A DNA stretch of 64,000 nucleotides from Tigriopus japonicus (taxonomy: Eukaryota; Arthropoda; Copepoda; Harpacticoida; Harpacticidae): the NCBI GenBank assembly GCA_010645155.1, contig CM021323.1:3951478-4015477 (forward strand). Reading direction: 5' to 3'. The notes under the pieces are model-generated. The model searched no databases. It was not told where the DNA came from and was given only the letters and a program-made list of their open reading frames with translations. This document shows, piece by piece, positions 44,501 to 56,933 of this stretch. Both the position numbers and the translations under genes were made by a program. Within the stretch, counting starts at the first letter, position 1. Every line of letters starts with the position of its first letter.

Positions 44501-47500
44501 CACAAACAGTTCCGAAGTGGAACCAACCACAAAACCTGACCATGAGAATCTTGGAAATAAGCACTTAGATCGATCAACTTTTCGGCTATGGCCAAGGAGA
44601 GTATCAGTAGTTCTTTGGAAGAGGCATATTTAGTCATGATCAGTTGGATGTTATCCGCTACAAACCAGAGAACGAACGGAAATTGTTCCAAAAGTTCGGC
44701 GTTTTCCTTTTCAATGGTGGACAGAAATAAATGCAATCCATGCAGGGCACGAATCTTCGAATGAATATAGACTGTTTCATTCTTGAGATCCAAGGAAATT
44801 TCATGGACCATCCGTTGCAAGGTATCTGGAATGAGTTCTATAAGAAAGCGAAAGAGCTTTCCCTGGGAATTCGCCACATCGTCAAAGAATGGAATCAAAT
44901 TAAGAGCAAGATCCTCGGATGTGTAGGGCGGGTTAGGCTGGCATAGGACAAAGTCACAACCAAACTTCTCTTTCAACGCACGGGAATCATGGACGCTTTT
45001 AAACACCATGGAGAGGATTTCTGGGATGAACTGATTCAACAGATCGTTGAACTTGTCTTGGCCCAAAACACTCGTGACCTTATCCAAGATCAATCTGGAC
45101 TTGGTGCGCGCCTTACGATCGGTCCCAATAGTTTCACCAGAAGGTGCGGCTGATGGCAGCATGAAGGCGGCTATCCGAGGAAAGTTATTCGTACACAAGG
45201 TTTCCAATGGTTTGCCTAGATCCTCGACCATATCGCACTGATCTTCATTGGGATGGCGCCACAAGTAAACGGGAACACATAGCTCTTCAAAGTCTCGAAC
45301 CATGGAACTGACAGAGTCACAATCGAGTAAAAAAGTGGGAAATTTCTTGAACGTCTGAAAGAGCTTCAAATACTCATTAAAGATGAACGTGAGCATAGGA
45401 GTGAGGTATTTGCGAGTAGTCACATCCGGTCCGATTTTGAAGGCACCCATGTTCTTGACGGCCAATTTTGTGTCAAACTTCGGGATCTTGTGCAAAATCC
45501 GAAGGGTGATGAGCCCAACCACTACTTCACGATCCAAGGCTTCTTCGGCCAAAGCTACAACCCCATATGCCAAGACACATGGTGCATAGAGAGACAAGGT
45601 GCACTTGCCTTGTGGATGAGTATTCATGAAGTGATCCAAAGCTCCCTTCAATCGCTGCAAATCCTTTTGCTTCTTGAGAATGTCCATACCCGTCCTTTGG
45701 AAATGGCAAAAGATGCCTTGTAAACTCAATAGCCGGATTTGACACAACTCATGAAGGATCAATCGGAAGAAACAGTAACTCAAAGGGAAATCCAAATCGG
45801 CTTCAAATTGAACAACGTCCAAGGCGTTGGACGTTTTGTTTAAGTCTGAGCCTTTGAAAAGTGGATTTTGCTTTCGAGACATTGCAAGAAGGAGCTCCAA
45901 GAGTCCAACTTCGACTCCGGGAGGATACATCTTGTAATACGATTTGTACTGAACATTAATCAAAATCTTGACAATCGTGTGAAATCGTTGAGTAGCACCG
46001 GTATCCACATTCAGAGCCAATGGAACAATGAGAGATCTCAGGGCCTCTAAAAGCGCGATCGTGACTCCAGGATCAAATGCAGACACGTCTTTATTCTTAG
46101 AGCTCTTCAGAGCAAATCGAGCCGAGTTCTGAATCAATTTGATAACGTCTTCCATTTTTGTTTGTCGACGAGTCATTTTTGCAGCCAATTTTTGGACCAT
46201 AGTTAGAACAAGGTGACATTTATCGGATGATAAAACGTTACTCTCCGAGTACTGCACCAGTGAAGCCAATATTTTTTGCACCAACTCTTCAAATTGAGCT
46301 GGTTCTAACATTATCCAACTCAAATGAATGCTCACAACGTAGGCATGGGTAACAACTTGCCTCTGTGAGACCCTGAAAGATTCTCGAGCATGTCTAACTT
46401 CACTGTCTTCCTCTTCAAAGTCTTCACTATTTTCGCCTCTAAAGCTTGAATCCATTTCGTCAGTCTTGGAGGTTAGTTTGCTCCATTCGCGAATGTTAAG
46501 CAATATCGTTTCAATCACATTTTGAGCCAGATCATGAGGCCAACTCATAGAGACTGGCCCTGGGTTATCACAAATTACACTTAGACATGAGGCCATTTGC
46601 TTCAATTCAGATAGGTTTATCACTGGCACATCTTTGGCCTTCACAACCAGTAGAAGCGACTTCAAACATAGTTTCATGAACTCGGAGAGCCTCTCTCCAA
46701 TCCTTGTCAAGAACGACGATTGAGTAGCCAAGTTCAAATGTCCACGGATTAGCAAGTGGGCTTGAAGAGTGGTAAGTTGAATGGCCTTCATGAGACTCCC
46801 ATTGGTATTCTTCGGATCAATAGCACCTTGAGTTTTCGGAAGTAAATCATAGATTCGATCAAAACAGTTTTGAATGTGGGTTAGCACTGACGCCATATCC
46901 GACGATAGCGTTGAATTGGTGATTTGAGTTGGTTTTGAGTCTGCTTTTGAAGAACTCCGTGTTGAATTCCGTTCAAGAACGATCGGTTCTCTTTGAGCCA
47001 ATGTCAACAGTGACGTTTCTAGATCAAGGATTGAGCTCTTGATTTCAGAAGTTTCCGAACTTTCAAAGGGACTTATAGATTTGCTTTTTAGCAGAATGGA
47101 CCAAATCAGATCAGCTACGAGGTCCGGATGATTGGCGTAGGCTAACTCCCAATCCGAATAGCGGACCGACTCCTCGGAATCTGCATCTTCGTCAAATACC
47201 CACAAGAAAAGTCCCTGAGATGGGGAGCAACCACCCTCGAGGTCAGCGGATGGTGGAACATCCCGGTGATGGAGTAGTATGGATAGGGTTTTCATGGAAT
47301 CCGGATTGCAACGAATCACTCGTCGCAAATAGAGCTCATAGAGGTTGTTCAAATTCTTGCCCAAATTTCTTCTTATCATGATCTGAGCCACACTATGACT
47401 CACTTTTGTGCATTGATTCGTAGCGATGCAAGTCAAGGCGGATTCCCACAATTGGGATAACTGGAGGGCTTGAATTTTGTGGAAAGTTTCCCGCATCTCG

Positions 47501-49299
47501 AGTAAGAACAATCCACAATCCAGTAGGAGTGTTCTAGCTTCGGCTAGTTTGCAACTCTTCAACGACTCTGTGACGAGTTGAAAAATGCTCTGCCAAGGGG
47601 ACTCATCTCGAAATGAGTCTGGAAATTGTTCCAGCATTGCTTTCAGGACCTGCAAATGGGCTACACTTTTCTTTTGAGCGTCCTTCTCGCCCATACATTG
47701 ACGAATGAATTCCAAGAAATCGTGGAGACACGCCCCTTCAATCCGGCGACGTTTAGGTCCAGGAGCGCCTTGAGTGGTATCCAAATGGGTGATTTGGGTC
47801 ACGTGCATTATTGGTGGGTGGACATTGGCACTTTTTGCGGCCATGAAAAGCTGATGACAGACCATGGCTGCTAGTTGAACGAGTGGCTCTTCGAGGTAAT
47901 AATTCCGCTCGAAACGCGAGTTTAAACGGCGAATGTGGTTACGAATAGACGTGTCAATGATGTTGGCATAGATTCGGTACAAACCCGTTCGCCACTCTCG
48001 TTCATCATGAACCAATGCTCCTAAAAGTAAGTTATAGAAAACAATACACTCCAAAAGGGATTGAGTGTTAAGATGGATGACAATACCTTTTTCGACTGTA
48101 TCGGCGCCTTTTGGATGATGCAATTGCATCTGAAGGACTAAAAATTCCACAATGAGGGTTTTCGTTCGAGATTCAAACATATCCAAAACGGGTGATACTC
48201 CGATTTCGCCCATTTGGCACAAAGCGGGTCGACAATCCAGGCTTAGCTACAAACCAAAGGGATATCATAAGGTGATTTCCCTTTCTTTAGTTTTACTTAC
48301 GATGCGGCAAACGAGGTTTAGAGCTTGGAAGAACGCATTGATCGTGTCCATGGACTCTTGCCTCAAATGAGATTCCGTCAAAACCCGCGTCAAAACATCC
48401 AACTTATCACGGAGAACCGATCCGACCAAACCGGTTTGTTGATGGGCGAAAAAGATCACTGTATGGAGAAACTGGCACGTGGACAACAAGGTCAAGCCTA
48501 CAAAAGTCAAAAAAGAATCACGCCAGGATTCTCCCGAAAGAATATCAATTCGAACATTACATTGCGGCGTAGACACAAACAGATGAAAAACGCCTTCCAA
48601 AAGACGAGGCCACATCGGGTACATGCATCGTCGGTGAAAATCGGGTCCAGGCAGGGCATAACTCAGCACTTTGACGGCGCATTCGGCAAAATGATCGCGC
48701 AGAAAATGGCCCCAATCTCCGACTAAAATCTCGGTCAATGTTCGAAATGCGGATTCGGGCGCCAAAGTGGCAGGGGCATCTAGATCCAAGGAATACATTC
48801 TTAGAATAAATATTACGACGTCAAGACGTGGAACACGTCCTACGCTGAATGACACGTTGAAGGACTTCCACCACAAATCCCCGCACCAGACCCATTGGGG
48901 TCGAAAGCGAGTTGAGCGAGCCCTTCTTCCGCCCATCGGCCTCTAATTTAGCCGATTCCAGTCGGAGATATTGAAGCGTACTGTTCCACAATTGCAATGC
49001 GGGTGATCCCGCGGAGATCCCACTCGAGACCACACCAAGAGCGGGCAACATCCGGGATCGTTGAGTGGTCAGACACGATCGCACTTCTTCAGCGCTTTTC
49101 TAATCGAAGCCGAACAAAATAACGGATTAGGTGACATGTTTTCGTACCAACTTAATCTATCTCAATATTGACAATTCATCATACAATTCAAAACGAAGGG
49201 TCTGGCAAAGGTACTTCTTACTTTTCGGGTGGTGATTTTGTCGCTGCGGAGTCCATCGCACAAATCCGACCACAATCGAATCGTGGATTCGGACGCCAT
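38513..49299 (-). CDS. ATM: ATM serine/threonine kinase (PIKK family)
   Basis: Exons, minus: 49299-49222, 49099-48844, about 48799-48301, 48246-43130, 43065-42797, 42375-41565, 40820-40554, 40489-39654, 39594-38967 and 38888-38513; about 3045 aa, near human ATM (3056). ATM is the master kinase of the double-strand-break response. Family matches run along its length: LHHPKGADTVEKG near residue 300; WLKDLDYLEVAEAALECSAY, EKDALYGC and VQYECLWRLEQWG in the FAT region; KDDLRQDAVMQQVFSYLN and YKVVPLSQRSGILEWC at the kinase start; the catalytic loop GDRHLLNML; the activation-loop HIDFGVAFEQGK; and an FATC tail ending LSLVFCGWGAVL. The exon 2-3 junction is uncertain (phase conflict by one base). Exon 4 contains a possible 66-nt in-frame intron at 43421-43356. 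A gap duplicates exon 5-6 sequence. Confidence 0.93.
40821..41564 (-). other. ATM intron 6, AT-rich
   Basis: 744-nt intron, the longest in ATM, very AT-rich with no ORF or repeat recognised. Confidence 0.7.
42287..42855. repeat. Direct repeat of ~210 bp flanking an N gap inside ATM
   Basis: 42287-42497 and 42646-42855 are about 97% identical (about 7 differences). Both contain the end of ATM exon 5, intron 5 and the start of exon 6. A second copy would disrupt the protein, so it is probably two alleles placed in tandem by the assembler. Confidence 0.88.
42498..42645. other. Assembly gap (148 N) within ATM
   Basis: Run of N between the duplicated flanks. Confidence 1.
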
Positions 49300-51656
49300 G
49301 ATGGCCTCAGGTGGTCAAACTGCGGATATGATGTGTCGGTCCTTGGAAACCCGAAGAATTGCACTAGGGACAAAAAAGACTTTTTTAGGAAGCAAGATCA
49401 GAAACAGGCCTCTGAAACAGAACTGGATTGTTGTGATTGAGAGATTATTTGACTTGAGCGCCGAGATAAAAAAAAAATAGGTCCACTAGCGGATGAGACT
49501 TCGGTTATTTGTTATTCTGACTATCGATCCAGAACGGTCTTACCCAAAACAAATATGATTGTAAATTCTTATTATGTTGCGCACAATAGACCATCGAAGT
49601 TCAAATTTGTAGTTCTATTGAGTATTAAGGCAGTCAGATTATGTACTATGTTTTTTGCACCTTCTATGAGTAGTTCACAAACGTTTGGCTTTTCCTTTAT
49701 TTCATTGTGCAACGCAGGACTCAAACTTGAAGTTTATTGTTCTGCAGATCAACCAATATTGCTTCAGTTTGTCACAAAAATAAAAATAAAAATATTGTTT
49801 TAAAGGCTTCAATTCCCTCTTTTTGAGTGTCTGAAAATGATCACTCTGAGTCACGTAAGTGTAGCGGAAAGGGGGCTTCTCCTTTTCTCTTTTCTCTCTC
49901 ATGTCCTCCTCGGTCACTTAAAGGTTAAAACTAGAAATACTAAAAGGCAGAGATTGGCATTCAAATCTATGATTGCCCGACCCGGCACGGACTGTCTGTG
50001 ACGTCACTCATCATGCGGGAAGCCGAAGTTCATGATTAAAGGAACCTTTTCTTCTGAGAAACACATCTAAACTTTTTCGCTCATTTGATAGGGCAGTTTG
50101 GTTATTGAAAGTCCTCAAATCTGCTGGAAATGTGTCTAAGGTATTTACCTGATATGAAAAAAGTGAATTTCAATTAGTATGGAGTTTAAACAAGGGCCAA
50201 TTAATGTCACACCATTGGGTGATTGACAACAAAATCTCAGTGATGTGGAATCTGGGCTTGCGCAAGTTTTTTTACGGGAGGTTGCAAGGTAGGGTTACCG
50301 CTTGTAGAATGGGTGCTTTGCTCTGGTACATGAGCAAACACGAATGTGAGTTTGATTTGCAACCCTGCTCAGAAGTCACTAAAGTCAGGGATGCCTTGCC
50401 TTTTGGTGATCCCTAAAGAAAAAACGGGTTTATGAAGACTGGTAGATAGAGGGGAATATGATTTCACATAGCTAAATTGGCAACCCCAGCACCAAGTCAG
50501 ATCACTTCAAAATCAACAAACAAGAAGTACTCTGGTTTGTGATTGAACTTCGTTAGAATTAGCTGAATGTTCAACTGAATGCTATTGACCAATCACCAGC
50601 GTGAATCATCGGCACCGTGTGTTAGCCTACGACGGCCAGTCTCTAGTAAGGGTCGCTAGTTAAAACTAAAAGGATTGATGACTGATAGGAGGTCTAAAAG
50701 CTATTACTTGAAACTTACAACAACATTGTAATGAGCCAAATATATGTTATTTTGAAATATTAACATCAAATCTGAGTACAATCTTCTAAGATTTCCAATT
50801 ATTTTAAGGCCCGGGGATTGGGATGAGAGCCATTCAATCTTACTAATATATCATTACAATTTTTTTACTTTTACACCAATGGTCTGGCGCATTCTGTCAC
50901 CAGATGTCGTGAATGTCAAATCATGATCCTCTATTGCTTTGGGTCTCGGTCAAGCCTTGATTCAGCCGAAAACCCTTTCAGTCCAAGATATTTTCATGAA
51001 TGAACGAAGATTTGTTCTTACCACTAGTGACTTCAGTGCCTGTCTAATCTCTGACCCAAATCTGGAAAAGAATGAAGCCTTGTGCGGTGATTTTTGTGAT
51101 TAAACTCTTTCTTTGTCTTTTCTTGGACAATCGCTAAAAATTTACCATCAGCCATTCAAGGGGCCCTTTAGGATCACGCCAAGTATAGCCCAACGTCGTA
51201 GTCCTTTATTAACCTATCCATCAGAACAAGAAGCAAAATGGGTCATGAGAAACTTTGAAACTTTATGACAAACAAAGTCTCCCTCCACTCTCCAAATCCG
51301 CATTCAACAACCCTAAAGCGTAAAATAACTTTTCTTTCATTCAATAACATATCGATGCATTTTTCCCGATTTAAATGTCTACCCGCATCGTTATTTGTTC
51401 CCTCTTTTCTCATGGCCACCAACTTACGCGTGTCTCATGTCGGCGACCACAACATGAAACGTGAGTGAGTGAAGGAGAACTTGAGTCACTCGCTCACTGA
51501 ATTTGGGGGATCCGAGAGAGCCGCTCCTTGACCCTGATCCCGTCCCGTATCAATCAACTCAGTCCCACTGCCCGCACCCATGTCTCCTCTTTAAGCGCTG
51601 ACTCGTCCTTTGTAATCGATCTATCAATCCGCGTTGTTTGTTTGTTTGTTTATATC
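49300..51656. other. Divergent promoter region between ATM and CHCHD3
   Basis: 2.4 kb without a supported gene. Sequences near 50000-50400 and 51200-51500 contain only short ORFs lacking domains. Just before CHCHD3 there is a short (TTTG)n run at about 51637-51652 in the likely 5' UTR. Confidence 0.45.
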
Positions 51657-53291
51657 ATGGGTCAAGGTCAAAGCAACCCGCGGAAGATCACCGTCATCAA
51701 CGACGAAGCGCCCGGGGTCATCAAGGTAATCCGGGAGGACGCCTGTCTCATGAGCAGTTATGTTATAAGGAAGAGACACGACCAACTCATTGATCAATTA
51801 CTTTCCAGTTATACGAATTCAATAGAAAATATTGTAGTGTTTTGACCCATCGTTTGAATGCTTCCTCTGTCAAGTTCTGGAGGTGATTCTCAATGTTAAG
51901 ACTCGGAATAAAGAGTGATCTCCGAGTCCTTACATAATAATTCAGGCTGAACTCTATTTTAACGGTTTTGATGCCCACAAATCTTTATTTCTTCCGGCTC
52001 TCCTGTAGACTTTTTTAGAACAAAGGTTTTATGGTGTATTTCAAAGAGGAATGAGAGGTGGAAAAAATGCTCAAAATCCTACGTTAGACGCATTCAAGAA
52101 AGTTTTGAAACTAAAAAACTAATGAAAATAGTGATTGTATGCACCTTGCTACAATATTTCATTGATTGTTTTCGGTTTAAATAGGTAAATTGCTACTACA
52201 AAAGTGACTTTTCCGTACAACATATGTTTGGAATACCGCTTGCACTTCACAGTAAAATTTAGTACATTGTGTTTTAATTCAACTATATAGATTTGATGTA
52301 AAGCATAGTTTTTACTAATCTAAGAACAACTTGAAGCAAAATTTTCATGTTTGGTCTTGTTTCTCGAAAAAGCGTACTTTTCAAACCTACTTAATAATTC
52401 TTACAAATAAAGGTAACTCGATGTTTAGTACAGAATTGGAATGAGAAGGTTGAGCCACAAAGTTGGCGAGGAATATGTATTACATGATGCAAAAACAGAC
52501 CCTGTATCGGGTTAGATATTAGCCTGAACCCCGCACGCCATGTTCACAAAAGTATCTTGTGCGTAGATTTCGGATTCAGTGGTCCAAAGAATCAAGGATG
52601 AGGTAGCGGGCCAAAAGGACCAGGGAGCATCAACAACTGGGAGTGAATCATCCAACTCCAATTCAAACCCTACTCCGCCACCAGGTCAGCCTGAGCCTGG
52701 GAATTCTCCCGCCCCACCGGCTGCTCCCCAATATCCCCCTCAATATTCCAGTGGGAATCCGCCTCCACAAGGCTCGTCTTCCCCGAGTGTCGGCCCTTAC
52801 GTGCAATACGTGAGTGAACCGAGCTTGAGTGCTTTGAAAGTTCGGGCCGAGAAAGAAGAGGAATTGCGGCAAGTTGAAGAATATTGGCAGAGTCGACTCC
52901 AGGAGACTCGAAATCATGTGAGTCAGACCAAGAGGTGATGCGGTTGACTGTCGATTTAACTTAATGAAATTCTTTAAAGCAACTCAAAGCCACGGCTATC
53001 AACGAGGAGAGTCTCCATAACACGATTGCGGCCGTGGAGAAACTCTTTTTGAAGGGTCGTCAAGCGCCCATTTGTCAAGAACCCAAGCATGCGGTGCTCC
53101 AATGTTACAAGCAGAATCCGAAGCAGTCCTTAAATTGTTCCCAAGAGGTCAAAAGTTTCGCTCAGTGCATCGAATCCGCACGATTGGTAAGTTTTCGACG
53201 CCTGAGCATTGTCAATATCAAACTTTACTGGACCCAATCCCAAAGTTGACGTTATCCCTCTTTGCAGAACTCCCTGAATCGAAATGGCTAA
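51657..53291 (+). CDS. CHCHD3: MICOS complex subunit Mic19 (CHCHD3/6-like)
   Basis: Four exons: 51657-51725, 52567-52917, 52980-53186 and 53268-53291; about 216 aa (human 227). Mic19 links the MICOS crista-junction complex to the outer-membrane SAM complex in mitochondria. The N-terminus MGQGQS is a myristoylation consensus, typical of the family. A Pro/Ser-rich linker at about 40-105 precedes a coiled coil (LSALKVRAEKEEELRQVEEY), and the CHCH domain holds a twin CX9C: C172/C182 and C193/C203, oxidised by the Mia40 pathway. The last exon encodes only NSLNRNG. Intron 1 (841 nt) is AT-rich with no feature. Convergent with the Kelch gene, 219 bp between stops. Confidence 0.92.
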
Positions 53292-53510
53292 CATATTCAC
53301 AATGAAGTCAGGCCATCGGCAGAAATTAGTTTCCACTCTCTGGGGATCATGATGACACCCGATGACGAGTTCACTAGATCGTTATAGCAAGCAAGCCTAC
53401 GTGGTAAATAAGAATAAAAAACACCATTCGTGTTTCTCCCTATCATGTCATTATATTTCATTTATTCGCCGAGGAGCGTCGTTTCATCATCGCTTAATTG
53501 GGCATAGCCC

Positions 53511-55996
53511 TTACAAGCAGACCCAATCAATTTTCGTAATAATGGCTAACCCGTACTCTGCCTTTTGTTCGAGCTCAAATTCGGATACCTTCCAAGTTTC
53601 TCCTTTCAACTTCAACACCTTTCCATTAGTAATCAAAGAGGGAATTTCGTCCCAAATCACAAGAGAAGCCCCCACAACGCTGAAGGGTAAAGGCTGAAGC
53701 AAAGTCCATTTGTACTTGCTAGGGTCGAAGCTTTCGACCGAATCCGTGGGACCACTGGCAGTCACTCCCCCGACCACGAACACTTGTGACCCATCCCAAA
53801 AGCAAGAATGACTATGACGAGGGATGTTCAGGTCGGTTTTGGGGATCCAGGGACGTTTCACGTCGAAAGTCATAAGCCAAGCCCGTGATGAGAAGTTCCT
53901 GGACGCCGACTGACCTCCCACGAGCATGAATTTGGAACCTTTCATCCGCACAATGCAATGTCTGGACAAAGTCTGCGGTAAATTTGGACCTGGAGCGAAT
54001 TTCTCGGTGCCTTCTATGGACAATAGATCGGTCGAGTAAAGGATCTCGCCGTCCTCGGATTCACCTCCCGTGACCCACCAACCTTCTTCGGGGACATTCA
54101 CGGCTGAAGCGAAAGCCCTGGCCATCACCATGTTCAAATAGAAGGTCCATTCTTCGTTGAGGGAGTAGCATTCTTGAATATAGCGACGCTTCGCGTCAAT
54201 TCCCCCGCACACCTTGACTCGTTNNNNNNNNNNNNNNNNNNNNNNNNNNNNNNNNNNNNNNNNNNNNNNNNNNNNNNNNNNNNNNNNNNNNNNNNNNNNN
54301 NNNNNNNNNNNNNNNNNNNNNNNNNNNNNNNNNNNNNNNNNNNNNNNNNNNNNNNNNNNNNNNNNNNNNNNNNNNNNNNNNNNNNNNNNNNNNNNNNNNN
54401 NNNNNNNNNNNNNNNNNNNNNNNNNNNNNNNNNNNNNNNNNNNNNNNNNNNNNNNNNNNNNNNNNNNNNNNNNNNNNNNNNNNNNNNNNNNNNNNNNNNN
54501 NNNNNNNNNNNNNNNNNNNNNNNNNNNNNNNNNNNNNNNNNNNNNNNNNNNNNNNNNNNNNNNNNNNNNNNNNNNNNNNNNNNNNNNNNNNNNNNNNNNN
54601 NNNNNNNNNNNNNNNNNNNNNNNNNNNNNNNNNNNNNNNNNNNNNNNNNNNNNNNNNNNNNNNNNNNNNNNNNNNNNNNNNNNNNNNNNNNNNNNNNNNN
54701 NNNNNNNNNNNNNNNNNNNNNNNNNNNNNNNNNNNNNNNNNNNNNNNNNNNNNNNNNNNNNNNNNNNNNNNNNNNNNNNNNNNNNNNNNNNNNNNNNNNN
54801 NNNNNNNNNNNNNNNNNNNNNNNNNNNNNNNNNNNNNNNNNNNNNNNNNNNNNNNNNNNNNNNNNNNNNNNNNNNNNNNNNNNNNNNNNNNNNNNNNNNN
54901 NNNNNNNNNNNNNNNNNNNNNNNNNNNNNNNNNNNNNNNNNNNNNNNNNNNNNNNNNNNTAAAGGCTGAAGCAAAGTCCATTTGTACTTGCTAGGGTCGA
55001 AGCTTTCGACCGAATCCGTGGGACCACTGGCAGTCACTCCCCCGACCACGAACACTTGTGACCCATCCCAAAAGCAAGAATGACTATGACGAGGGATGTT
55101 CAGGTCGGTTTTGGGGATCCAGGGACGTTTCACGTCGAAAGTCATAAGCCAAGCCCGTGATGAGAAGTTCCTGGACGCCGACTGACCTCCCACGAGCATG
55201 AATTTGGAACCTTTCATCCGCACGATACAATGTCTGGACAAAGTCTGCGGTAAATTTGGACCTGGAGCGAATTTCTCGGTGCCTTCTATGGACAACAGAT
55301 CGGTCGAGTAGAGGATCTCGCCGTCCTCGGATTCACCTCCCGTGACCCACCAACCTTCTTCGGGGACATTCACGGCTGAAGCGAAAGCCCTGGCCATCAC
55401 CATGTTCAAATAGAAGGTCCATTCCTCGTTAAGGGAGTAGCATTCTTGAATATAGCGACGCTTCCCATCGATCCCTCCGCACACCTTGACTCGTTTGTTA
55501 AAGACCGTAATCACGCCTCCTTTCATGGCAATAGGAAAGTTAGGCACGCTCTCACACGCTTCGCTTTCGGGAGTAAGCGATTTAATGACGGTCTGATTGG
55601 CGAGCTCATTGTCGGATAGTTGTCCCGTCAGAAGTAAGAGCCCAGGATTCTCTGCGAAATGAAGGTGCCCGTCCAAAAACCAAATCGGTTATTTTTTTCT
55701 TTTCTTTTAAACATGATTTGTCATTAATGGTCCTCACCCGTGTCATAAATGTGCATCCAAAAGCCTACGTAGACCACAGTGACGGTGATTGCCCCGAGAA
55801 GGAGGGAGAGTCCCACAAAGACGATCAATTTGGTACAACAGGACGTTTTCACCGTGGTCGGTTTCTTTTCCAATGTCACTTGCGGCGATGATGGAATGAC
55901 GACCCTGTCTCCTACCCCCTCTTCGCCCTCTTCCTGTGGCCTGAAATGATCTCTCCCGCTCATGGATATTGAATCCGCGGACTCGCGGTAATTCAT
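53511..55996 (-). CDS. Type II membrane protein with extracellular Kelch repeats (gap-interrupted)
   Basis: Exon 1 is 55996-55738 (an upstream in-frame ATG at 56017 is an alternative). Exon 2 starts at 55651 and runs left to a stop at 53511, with an N gap in the middle. Exon 1 encodes about 55 cytosolic residues and one membrane helix (LIVFVGLSLLLGAITVTVVY) without a signal peptide, so a type II orientation is inferred. Exon 2 encodes a Kelch beta-propeller: successive blades show VKVCGGI, WWVTGGESE, KFMLVGGQS, QVFVVGGVT and a GxxNLPQTLSRHC or LNIPRHSHSC motif. There is no BTB domain. Sequence from about 54961 to 55494 is repeated at 53692 to 54223 (about 98% identical). Joining the 5' copy to the 3' end would give a protein of about 375-380 aa. 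A real tandem pair cannot be excluded. Ligand unknown. Confidence 0.72.
53692..55494. repeat. Direct repeat of ~530 bp flanking an N gap inside the Kelch gene
   Basis: 53692-54223 and 54961-55494 differ at about 11 positions, mostly synonymous, with a cluster near the gap-side end (IDAKRR versus IDGKRR). Likely two alleles or a recent tandem duplicate. Confidence 0.85.
54224..54959. other. Assembly gap (736 N)
   Basis: Run of N between the duplicated flanks; ORFs crossing it are artefacts. Confidence 1.
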
Positions 55997-56933
55997 CCAC
56001 CATGGGACAATCTGCATTGAATGTCAGATGAATATTCAATTGTGTAGGAAAGAGTGCTAGGCGGCTCCGGGTGATTTATACCTATTCATTTATTGATGGC
56101 AAAACACAATTTGCTTTCCTCAACGCACAGTTTTGTGTCCAAGGATCGGGCCTTTTCATTATACCTGTTGGTTCTCGATACTCTCTCTTTCTCCAACACT
56201 TGGTGTTTATTGCCTTGTTCGTGCACACGCGACACACCAAATCGAAGAGTACTTACTCGATTGGAATCAAACACGATCCGGTTTTTGAGGGGGTTTCTAG
56301 GAACCAAAGCGAAAGGTACGTCCGAAGGGAAAGAATAGCTTGCTTGAGGATTCTGGTTCAGTGTGCCACGTTCTAGTCATAAGTTAGGAATTCGCTTTTG
56401 AACGAGTCAGGCGATTCCTAGAGGAATCTCATGAGGGCCTGATTCGTCAACGAAGGTCGATTCTTCCGTCGGCAAATTTTGGGTTGGTCCATGAAAAGGA
56501 CTTCTTGGGATAAATGATATGGAATACGGACAATGGCCAAAGAGGAACGATTGGCCTTTGATTTTGTATTTATTGACGTGATTATAATTGTTAACGACAT
56601 GATACACAAGGTTTTTTATGAGAGCAAGGTAGGGAGGGAGGGTTGTTTAGTAACAAAGCAGTCATGAATCTGTAATGCTGGTCTTGGATGAATGTGTTAT
56701 CGGAGGAACGAGGGACACAAATCTGCCGGGATTAACTGATAACATTGGGTATTTTTGACTCCTGAGATCTCCCCGCGAGATGTCTTTGATTGAGAGTTTG
56801 GTTTGGAGTATTCTTCATAAAACCACCAAGAGGATGATGAGGATTGCTTCCGTCACGTTAGTTCATGAACGCCCTATAATAGAGAGCAAAACATTCAATA
56901 GCCAATTTTGCGACACCTTTCACCCTGAATAAA
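55997..56933. other. Intergenic, nothing recognised
   Basis: Upstream region of the Kelch gene and downstream region of the neuropeptide gene. The ORFs present on both strands lack domains. Confidence 0.45.

Noticed and set aside
54134..55027. Long ORFs spanning the N run
   Set aside because: They consist almost wholly of X from the gap.
53511..55676. A genuine tandem pair of Kelch genes
   Set aside because: Possible, but the same pattern of duplicated flanks occurs at all three gaps, including inside ATM, so allelic duplication in assembly is the simpler explanation.
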